From assembly GCF_020379485.1 (NCBI RefSeq), contig NC_063448.1, positions 49,733,218 through 49,797,217 of the forward strand: 64,000 nucleotides of DNA, in the 5' to 3' direction. Origin of the DNA: Brassica napus (taxonomy: Eukaryota; Streptophyta; Magnoliopsida; Brassicales; Brassicaceae). The notes under the pieces were generated by a model. The model was not told the origin of the DNA and did not search any database. It was given only the letters and a program-made list of their open reading frames with translations. Position numbers and translations under genes: made by a program. Below, one piece after another: positions 55,324 to 64,000 of this stretch; position 1 is the stretch's first letter, and the number at the start of each line of letters is the position of its first letter.

Positions 55324-56049
55324 CACCGGACGTGGTAGACTAGTGATTAGAGCTCAAGGTCCAACTCCCCACTTAGTTTTTTCTTATTTTTTTAAGCATG
55401 ACTAATTGTGCATGCAGCTAACCACGTATACGTGCCAACGTGGCATAGTACGTATACGTACTTCATCTCTTCAATGGTAATCATTTTGACACAAGAAGCG
55501 AACGTGCAGCCTTGCTGGTTTCAAATTTGACGTGAAATGCAGACTCTCGATCGAGTCAATGGAACAAACAATCTACGTGAGCTTCTTGCCTTCTCCTACA
55601 TACTCTCGACGTAGCTGCCATTGGATCAAAGGCAGATATATATAATGTCAAAGGGTTTACCAAGTTAGGAAAGCTAACTCCTTTGTGATATACCATGTTA
55701 AGATCGGGTTACTGGTTACTACGTACTGCTGATGGGAACGTGACGTGAACAATGAAGAACTTGTTGACGATGTTTTCATAAAATAACAAAACTAAAAAGG
55801 CTCTTTGTGAATTTACATTTTACAGTCAGTTTGAACTCCAAAGAATACGATAGACACAAGATCCGTTACAACTTAAAACAAAATGGGCCCTTTGTAAGTG
55901 GTAAGCCTACATCCCATATATATTAATTGAAGATATTTTAAATAGTTATAATTTTAATTTTGTAAAAATTAAAAAAACTTCATAGTATGCTGTAGTTGTG
56001 TACGTGTTCTAAATGTTATTTAGAAGAGTTCTAAAGCACCTTATATAAA
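55324..56049. other. Unassigned intergenic DNA
   Basis: No gene recognised. ACGT-core words cluster at 55420-55460 (CCACGTATACGTGCC, AACGTGGC, ACGTATACGTAC), which could be promoter elements for something to either side. Confidence 0.35.
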
Positions 56050-56537
56050 CTATAGTTTAAGATAGATACAGTTGATAAGAAAGAAGGAAACTGTCTCTGG
56101 AAAGTGTCCTCCTCTTTCTCAGTTCCTGCATCAAGAAGATAGACAAGTATTAGCAAAAGGAGAAGCAATTTGAGCAGACATGTTTCTGGAATCTGAAACT
56201 ACCAGGCAAATCAGAATCGGCAATCACTGTCTTAAGCCTCCAACCATGTCTGTAACTCACAAGAGAAGCACCATCACCGAAACTGATAGGCTCTTCACCT
56301 TCCTTTGCCGCTTCGATGTAAAGTGCTTTGGATTTGGAGGAACCAGGTTTCCGATTGATGACGGAGACAGCAAACTCGGCCTTGATCCCAGCCGTGAATC
56401 GGTAGTCTTTGCCGGATATTTCACAAAACACCTCCACAAACTAATATATATATTTACACAATCAGCAATTGACTTTTGGAATCTAAGAGAAAGGGCACTT
56501 CGGGCGGTGGCGAGGGGGTATCTTTCGCCATTGACAT
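56050..56537 (-). pseudogene. Broken gene for a small conserved plant protein of unknown function
   Basis: On the minus strand the first segment (ATG at 56537 or 56531) reads MAKDTPSPPPEVPFLLDSKS and QLLIV, then TAA. After only about 20 bp the second segment (about 56437-56150) reads VEVFCEISGKDYRFTAGIKA and continues through EAAKEGEEPISFGDGASL to GWRLKTVIAD. Both read like pieces of one compact protein, but the connecting residues are missing and the gap is too short for a normal plant intron, so a deletion is likely. A possible last exon begins after TGATGCAG near 56122. I recall proteins of this type from crucifers but cannot name the family. Confidence 0.5.
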
Positions 56538-56792
56538 ATCCAGAAGAGGCCAAATCTGATCGGGGAATAGATTTACGAGAAGGTGAAGAGAGCTAGGAGT
56601 TGCAAGATCTCGGGCTGGGAAATTCTCTGTGTGTGTTTGTGTTGGTAGAGTCAACTTAGATAACCGAATTTATTTAACACCAGATAACCGAATTTCTTTT
56701 TTTTTGGTTCAAAATATAACCGAATTTCTATTTCACCCTTTTTCTATTTTACTTGACATCGAACCAAAGCCAAAGCCAAATCCCTTTCCGGT

Positions 56793-58215
56793 CAAGATCC
56801 GCGTCTCGAACGGAATAAACTTTATATATAAAAATTATTTAATGTACTATATGTTTTTATATATTATTAAATAATAAATATTGTATAACTAAAAATCAAT
56901 AATTATTACATATATAATTAAATTAGTGTGAACATATAAATCAATTTTATTAATCCAAACAACAATTTTTGGGAAATTCTTCTAAATAGACTATTTTTAG
57001 GTTTTGGTCACAAAAATAGATTACAAAGAAGAAAATGAACAAAATGTTTCATTTAATAGGTAAAATGACCCTAATACCCTAGATATAAAAAAAAATAAAA
57101 AAAATAATAGTTTTAGATTATATGTTTTCAAATTCTAACTTTTTTATTAAAAACATTTTTTGAAATTTTTTTTCGAAATTTTTTTTTATTGTTTTTTCAA
57201 ATTTTCTTTTTGAAACTATTTTTAAAATTTTTATTTTCAAATTTTTCATATTTATTTTTTATTTTATAAAATTTCAAACCTCAATCTCAAATCTCCACCC
57301 CTTAACTCTAAACCCTAAGGTTTGGATTAGTTAACCATAGAGATATGAATGTATATTTACCTTTTTAATGAAATATTTTGGTCATTTTGATCCTTAGAGT
57401 CTATATTTGTGTCAAAAACTTTTTTATTGCTATCATAGGGTATTTCCCATTTTTTTTCTATTTGATAGGATACATAATTAAATTTAAATGATATTAACAT
57501 ACATAGTATATTTTTAATATTAATATCTATTAAATGATGATTTCTAATCATATAGTTTTTTTTATCATTTGAATCTTTTATAGCAAAAACTTTAAATTAT
57601 TGATAACAAAATTTTCATCGTGGAATTAATAGTTTCAGTATATTTTTAAAAAATTAAGTTGTCAATGTTCGTTCAAAGTTTTTATAAAACAAATTGTTAA
57701 AGTAAATTTGAAACTAAAATATTTATGTATTTTATATGGTTTATTGTTTAATTTAAAATGATATATATATATATATATAGTAATCTTAATAATTAATTAA
57801 ATTAGACTTTTTACTTATATGATTTTGTAATCATTTGTATTTTGTCATAAAAAAAATTTTAAAACCAGGGATCGCAAAATTTGAATGTGGGATTTTTAAC
57901 AGTTTTAGTAATTTATAGTCGTTTTACAAAATTCAAAATATAACATATACAGAAAAATCTAAATTTGTATTATATGGTTATTGTGGTTGTTTAATTTAAT
58001 TTAATAGTTTAAAATTAAACAAATATGATAGAAGATACACTAATTTTTATCAAATCTTCATTATTCAAAATCATTAATTGCTATATATAGTTTAGCCACA
58101 TTAGGCAATTCTGTAACTTTTATTTAAGGAAATAATAAAAAACATTAATAATGAATTTATGGTTAGTTTAATAAAAAGATTATTATATAATTAGATGGAC
58201 CAACATATTTCTCTA
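56793..58215 (-). mobile_element. Diverged Helitron-derived copy related to 16729-17764
   Basis: The sequence from 56793 (AAGATCCGCGTCTCGAACGG) to about 58215 is collinear with the Helitron at 16729-17764, interrupted by the MITE at 56971-57448. The 3' end has CCGG where CTAG is expected and an impaired hairpin, and the 5' end is eroded, so it is a dead copy. Confidence 0.65.
56971..57448. mobile_element. MULE-type MITE, relative of 19768-20328
   Basis: It is bounded by GGGAAAT and ATTTCCC. Inside the left end is CTATTTTTAGGTTTTGGTCAC, and inside the right end TTTGTGTCAAAAAC..TATTGCTATCAT, both matching the 19768-20328 element. The telomere-like part is reduced to CTAAACCCTAAGG near 57307. 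The insertion is confirmed by the uninterrupted Helitron relative at 16729-17764. Confidence 0.75.
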
Positions 58216-59127
58216 ATGATTCCATCCTAGTAAAGACACGTAGCTACCAAGGACATTACGTAACAGTTGCATATATATATGTAATCCTGTTAGGATCGTA
58301 TAAAACACAACAGTCGCATATATATGTATAAAATTGGCATATACATATTCCTTATATTTTACTACAAACAGAATATTTGAATCATTGTAGGTTTAACAAA
58401 TGTGACAATAATCCTAATCACTCGGTTAGGATTATTAGCTTATGTATCAGTTATTAATTAAGTTCAACTATCACAATCTACAGACCAACAACAGAACCGA
58501 ACAGAGGTACCATCGTATATTTAGCATACCTCACATACTTTCTGGTTCAATCAAAGTCAAAATTTTGCAGATAGGTATACTATACATTTATAATTAGAAC
58601 ACTCCTTCTTATACTTTATCACGTCAGCACAGTTTATTGATAGATTACATTGTTTAATCTCTGCCACACAAAAAAAGCTTGAAATTATAAACTTATATTT
58701 AAATCAGAGAATAGAGATGACAATGGATGTTCTTACAACTTTAAACTCCCTAAAATACTCAACAAGCAGACGTTGTTGAGCACTGCGAACCTCTCTATTA
58801 ATGTGCAACCATGTATGGACATAACTCACAATTCGTCTATTTAGAACATTTTATATTATTTGATATTATTAATTGATTTCTGTTTCGTTACTATGTTTGA
58901 GAATAATATATCTAAAAAGATATATATAACTCACGAGATTTATGATCTATCAATGGTTGGAGACAGATAAACATGGATAATTTCTAAGGTCAATTTTGCA
59001 TAAGCTTGAAGATTATATCAATTGTTGAATATATTGAATAGAGACAACTAAGATGACATGAATTCAACCACAGATTAAATTTGGTTTATTTTACTAAAGT
59101 TTGTGAATAATTTATCTAAATAGAAAT

Positions 59128-59163
<36 letters not shown>

Positions 59164-59752
59164 TTAATCTGAACTCTTTTAATACCAAGTACCGGTTAAA
59201 CATTCACTAACCGTGCTTGGTGATAAATATTACAAATTTATATATATGTACGTGTTCGAAAAGCAAAACAACTTATTAGCAAAAAGTAATTTTAATGAGA
59301 GTTTGTGTAGTTAGAATGATTTTGGAAAGTTTCAAAGGCATAATAACTCAAATTATGTAAGGTACGAATGTTTTTGGAAAGAAATAAATATAGTTACTGA
59401 TTTTATGTCAATTGTCAAATATACATTGTACTAAAATGTATGTGGGACTTTCTATATTTCTAAAATAAGGTAAATATGACTTTCTATAATTGTTTAATCG
59501 TGTCAATTATGAATTCCTATATAATATATTCCTTATAATGAAGACTATAAATTTAAACTTCTACACCATATAAATTTTAAAAATGTATGGTTCTGTAAAT
59601 TACTACAACTCAACAAGACTGGATTAGAAATTTTGGTGGCTTAAAATATTTCTTAAGAATTGTAGTTAATTTTTTATTAATTTAGAAGCTTATAATTATA
59701 TATAAAAAATTCAATAATATTGTAGACCAAGGCTATGCACTGCAATATTACA
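58216..59752. other. AT-rich intergenic DNA
   Basis: No gene recognised. An (AT)n microsatellite of about 30 bp is at 59131-59161. Confidence 0.45.
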
Positions 59753-60466
59753 TCTTATATATTAAAACACAAGTCACATCCTTGATTCATGTGTGATTTT
59801 AAAAAAATAGACTTATTCCTATAAAATCATATTACATTTAATCTCTAATCTTATCATTTTGATTTTGGGCCTACCAGAAATTTTTATTGGGCTATCAATA
59901 ATTAGATTTTAATCTATCCATTGGATTTATAGATATTACAAATTATATAATATAATTTAATATTGCAATATTATACCTCCATATATTAATTATTTAAATA
60001 TTTGCCGATGTTAACTTTTAAAAGTATAAATTTTTTTTTTTAAACAACAAAAATCATATTATCTAATAATAATTAATCTTTAATACCTTAAACTAATGAA
60101 AACAAATTTTAAACTATATAGTTTATTTTAAAAATTAAACAAAAACTAAATGTTTAATTATTTACTCGATAATATTAATTTATGAAGCGAAAAGTTTAAT
60201 TTTTTAAAAACTTTCTAAATTTGTGAAATGTTACAATATCTTTGGATATGACAATAAAATAATATTTTGCTAATCATTATATATATAGTTACGATTTTAA
60301 TAATGAAATAATCTACTCAATGAAAAAATCTATTCAATGAAAAAAACATACCGTAAACTTATTATGTTTTAAAAATTGATAGACACATATATATTATAAT
60401 ATGTACCAATTTACAATTGAAAACAAAATGTTTATATAAAAATAAATGAAAACAAAAACTTGCGCG
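59753..60466 (+). mobile_element. 3'-truncated Helitron copy (relative of 22246-24679)
   Basis: It begins after A with TCTTATATATTAAAACACAAG and follows the 22246-24679 element through its length, without the nested insertion. It stops at AAACTTGCGCG, just where the 3' hairpin starts, so CTAG is missing. Confidence 0.75.
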
Positions 60467-62387
60467 TTATATAATTTACAATAAAAATCAATTGTATTGT
60501 GAAGGTTATGTTTAATAGTAATTAGACCATTATAAGTGGACAATCTCTCAGACTACGTTTCTTAGGATTATTATAAATTTCTCTAAATTAATTAATTATA
60601 TAATTAAAAATAATTATAACACATAGATATATATAAAAAAACATGTTGCTCAGAGTTTCTAAACTGTTGACCGAAATCTCTTCCCAATGGGAATTATATA
60701 TGAAATAGCAAATTTTAGTGGAAATCTCTTCTAAACATGTTGCTTTAGAGTTTCTAACCATTATGCAGTTTTTGCCATGTCTAGAGAGCATAAAATGAAA
60801 AAGATATAAATAAAGGTTCATGAAAAATAATTTTACTAAGCAAAAAGAATAGGCGTTTGTAGTTTCACTAACCTCGGCTTAACCTTCATCTCCTACCTTG
60901 AATTACGCTTAGCCTTTCAATCATAACATCAGTGTTCTTCTTTCTTTTCAGTTTTTTAAAACTATTGTTGTGCAATCGTTTGGTCAGAATATATTTTTAC
61001 TCGGATCTACAATTGTAGATATGAGAGTGTGGATATGATCATTAGAAGTTTTTAATCTATCTGGATAGAATCGTAGAAGCTAAGATTTTACGGAGAATCA
61101 ATGGAGTAGTTCTTTTACACAATCAAAACTCAAAAAAAAAATTATACACCTATTTCCGATTTGCTCGCCGACTATGGTGAAATCGCCACGGCCCATCTCC
61201 GCCGAGCAACTCGCCAGCGCCTAGTCGGGCGCGTTACCCGCGTTTTCGAACACGGAGTAGTTGCAAGGAATTTAGGAATTTATTATTTTGACATAAATTT
61301 ATAGCATCGTTTGTTTTCTAGAAAATATTAGCATTTTACAAAAATTAGAAGGTCGTGAACATAGTTGAGAAATATTAGAAATTTTTCTATTTTATAAAGC
61401 AAACAATAAATAAAATTATGGATGTTTTTTGTATTTTTTATATTTGTTTTTTTATTTTTAATTATGAATTATTCGACACATCAAATTTGATTGGTTGTAT
61501 GACTTGTGATTTAATATATAAAAAATTTATTAACATGTTAATTTTTTATATTATCCTAAACAAATTTGCATTTACTACTTTTTTACCAGGGAAAGTTGGA
61601 TAAGTTATAAATATGCCATTAAGATTCCAAAATCGCATAGTTTTGGTGTTTAAAACTTAGATCATTATTTTTTACAAAAAAAAAAAAAACTTACGTCATT
61701 AGTTGGTTGAGATCAAGTAATTAATTCAGAACAAGAAAAGACTGAAGTAGTGGTTGCCAAAAGGGACACCTGTTCCCTCAATCATTTGGACATTTCACTG
61801 ATTTTGCTCTAATTAATCCTCTTTCTTTAATCAACTTTTCGTTTAATTATAATGTTAACCCGTAACTTTCGTTGTAGACTTTTTTTTCTGATAAAAATGT
61901 TAAAATATTATTACCAATTTTTCAATTTTTAACAGAAATGCAACGGTAACAAAAAAATATATAAAATAAAAATAAATCTAAATAGCTATTCAATCAAACC
62001 TAGAAAGGACAGACATAACAAACCGGACAACTAGCGTGAGGCCTCTATCAATCCACACTTACCTCCTGTCGCAAAAAAATTAAACCACAGTTATTCCGAG
62101 AGTCAGAACCGGTAAAATTTAGCCTCTCCGATGATCTGCTCTTTATGATTGGCCCAACTAAGAACAACTTGAGAAAGTGACTTCCTGAGCATCCGCCATC
62201 ACGAAGTTAGACAAGCCAGCAGCCTAGCACACCCACCACAACATCGAGCAATATTATTCGGACGTACAGCCACCAAAGAACTCCACGCCAATGACCTATA
62301 CAAAACAGGCAGAAAAAACAGCAGCAAACTCCACACACACATCACAATCTCAAAAGAAAATTCGTCATTCTCAAAATGTTTAAATAC
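60467..62387. other. Intergenic DNA with a small GC-rich patch
   Basis: No gene recognised. 61155-61260 is GC-rich (CGCCTAGTCGGGCGCGTTAC) and may be the edge of a DNA element. 62010-62340 is less AT-rich and its minus strand resembles untranslated retroelement sequence, but nothing specific can be named. Confidence 0.35.
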
Positions 62388-62388
62388 A

Positions 62389-62856
62389 AGAATCACGATT
62401 AAGCACACAAAACAAATCTTATGTTTATTCAGATATAGCATTTTGTTCTTAGAAAAATAACATATAAGTAATATCAACAGACGGCCGATAATGTTTAGGA
62501 AGAAACCTTTTCAACGATGACAAATTGATTGTTTAAGGTTATCACGTGAATCTATTATTATATATAAGTTATATTCCCTCCGTTTTTAGTATAAATCATT
62601 TTAAAAGTGTGAACATAGATTAAGAATCACGATTAAGCACACAAAACAAATCTTATGTTTATTCAGATATAGCATTTTGTTCTTAGAAAAATAACATATA
62701 AGTAATATCAACAGACGGCCGATAATGTTTAGGAAGAAACCTTTTCAACGATGACAAATTGATTGTTTAAGGTTATCACGTGAATCTATTATTATATATA
62801 AGTTATATTCCCTCCGTTTTTAGTATAAATCATTTTAAAAGTGTGAACATAGATTA
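62389..62856 (+). repeat. Perfect tandem duplication, 2 x 234 bp
   Basis: 62389-62622 and 62623-62856 appear identical base for base (both run AGAATCACGATTAAGC ... GTGAACATAGATTA). The right end of the unit contains the first 48 bp or so of the MITE that continues intact after the second copy. Confidence 0.92.
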
Positions 62857-63068
62857 AGAAATCATTAGCTTTTTATATTTTCTAAACAAAAACATCATTA
62901 ATTATTTAACTAATCACGAATCAACTAATAGTAAAATAGAAGGTATATTATCATTGGTCATATAACATTAAATATTAATAAATTTTATATAAAAAACCGA
63001 AAACGTCATATAATTTAGAACATAAAAAATTCTATAAAACGATTTATATTAAAAAAACAGAGGGAGTT
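62808..63068. mobile_element. Stowaway-like MITE
   Basis: The left end TTCCCTCCGTTTTTAGTATAA and the inverse of the right end, ACTCCCTCTGTTTTTTTAATA, are bounded by TA on each side. The unit is about 260 bp, non-coding, with CTCCCTCCG ends typical of plant Stowaway (Tc1/mariner) elements. A partial copy of its left end is present 234 bp upstream. Confidence 0.75.
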
Positions 63069-63069
63069 A

Positions 63070-63351
63070 CTTATAACTAATAATTGCTTCAAAAGGCTCA
63101 ACGTCACGTAGCATTAGAGACTTTAGAGTGAGTTGCAATTTATTAAAATAATAATATTATTGGCGAACAATAATAATTACGTAGAAAAAAGGCCGCCATG
63201 GTGGTCCAGACATAATCCACGTGATGCTCGTTGTCATATGACGAAAGGCCCACGCTGTTCCACATCATCGCGCCAGCTGTCTCCAGTTCGCCTAAACGCA
63301 GTCGTTCTATAGCCGTCGGATATAACAAATCCAACTGTTGGAAGTTTTCAT
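63070..63351. other. Unassigned, less AT-rich DNA
   Basis: It contains CCACGTGATG (G-box core, 63217-63226) and a stretch (63190-63330) of near-even base composition with no ORF that I recognise. It could be promoter or leader sequence of a neighbouring gene. Confidence 0.3.
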
Positions 63352-63353
63352 TA

Positions 63354-63611
63354 CTCCCTCTTTATCATTTCTAAAAGTGTTTAAGGTTTTTGCACAAATA
63401 TTAAAAAAATACAAATTTTTATGTAATTAGTTTTGGTAACATAAAATAACATTAAATAAAACTAATTTAACCAATGAAAAAAAGATAAAATATTTTATAA
63501 CTGGTCAAAAATTTCAAATGATATTAAATTTCACCTAGAATTGTGAGAATATCACGTATTTTGAAACAAAATCGTAATCCTTAGACACCAATTAAAGTGA
63601 TACGGAGAGAG
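63354..63611. mobile_element. Stowaway MITE with TA target duplication
   Basis: The ends CTCCCTCTTTATCATTT and the inverse CTCTCTCCGTATCACTT bound a 258-bp non-coding unit, flanked by TA (63352-63353 and 63612-63613). Confidence 0.85.
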
Positions 63612-63613
63612 TA

Positions 63614-64000
63614 ACTTTTTTTTGTGTGTTTTTTGTTTCGGTAAGTATCTCCCTTTTTTTGTGTTTTTTGTTTCCGTAAGTATGAATGTATAAATTTATC
63701 TTTTTAATACAAATCTCTTATCAATTAGCTAATTTTGACTATTTATTTTTTAGTACTTATAACAATTAGAACGAATTGTTCGAATATAATGTCATAAATC
63801 GAAACGTGTATCATTAGTAAACCCTTTGATTAATATTTCGAAAATTTAGATGCAAAGGAATACAACTATTTATGATCAAATCAATATCAAGTTGACGAGG
63901 GCATATAAGCATATTAGTATATAATCCCTTTTGTTTGTACATATATTCTATTCTCTAATTGCTTTCTAATGATTCTATTCTACACCTTTTAGAGAGGCCA
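63614..64000. other. AT-rich intergenic DNA at window end
   Basis: No gene recognised. A short duplication of TTTTTTGTGTTTTTTGTTTC(G/C)GTAAGTAT is visible (about 63620-63650 and 63655-63685). Confidence 0.4.

Noticed and set aside
59131..59161. Functional significance of the AT run
   Set aside because: A simple (AT)n microsatellite with no associated structure.
1..64000. CRISPR array, bacterial operon, tRNA or rRNA genes
   Set aside because: No regularly spaced repeats with unique spacers, no ribosome-binding-site-led gene strings, and no cloverleaf with intact A and B boxes seen. The sequence is plant nuclear.

Overview
This window looks like transposon-rich intergenic DNA from a Brassicaceae nuclear genome, most likely a Brassica or close relative. 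The signs are AT-rich sequence with plant-type introns, a five-exon GDSL gene that reads as ESM1 (a crucifer glucosinolate-hydrolysis gene), and crucifer-type CACTA, Helitron, TRIM, Athila-like and MITE elements. All calls come from reading the sequence; no database search was run.

Layout, left to right. 1-1327: one end of a CACTA element with the start of its transposase. 1328-10690: AT-rich DNA with a hAT MITE, a Tourist MITE, a SINE/LINE tail and a 1.1-kb direct repeat. 10691-13007: stacked Helitron ends, including one complete 1.86-kb non-autonomous Helitron. 13180-14906: the only clearly host gene with an intact reading frame, an ESM1-like GDSL esterase/lipase on the minus strand, with a 0.58-kb TRIM retrotransposon sitting just upstream of its TATA box. 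15600-25100: a promoter-proximal duplication, Helitrons (one nested inside another), MITEs, a MULE-type MITE with a perfect 9-bp target duplication, and a 5'-truncated LINE.

25181-45898 is the main feature: a 20.7-kb Helitron on the minus strand. Its 3' end is a hairpin plus CTAG at the left, and its 5' TC end is at the right. It carries an uninterrupted, spliced Rep-helicase gene (13 exons traced, at least 1,696 aa), a complete 495-aa RPA1-like gene (10 exons), and a 191-aa RPA-like gene that keeps only the C-terminal OB fold. It also carries an F-box-family-like ORF on the opposite strand, a three-exon 118-aa gene of unknown function and two paralogous 117-aa coiled-coil ORFs. Exon phases agree at every junction traced, so the element may be young and still coding-competent. 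It is inserted in a MULE-type MITE full of telomere-like repeats; the right part of that MITE is at 45899-47102.

47103-64000: small retroposon insertions with exact target duplications, then a complete but pol-less Athila-like LTR element (48382-55318, TSD GTGAC). After that come a broken gene related to a plant hypothetical protein, further Helitron-derived copies, a perfect 234-bp tandem duplication and Stowaway MITEs. No tRNA, rRNA or CRISPR array was seen.
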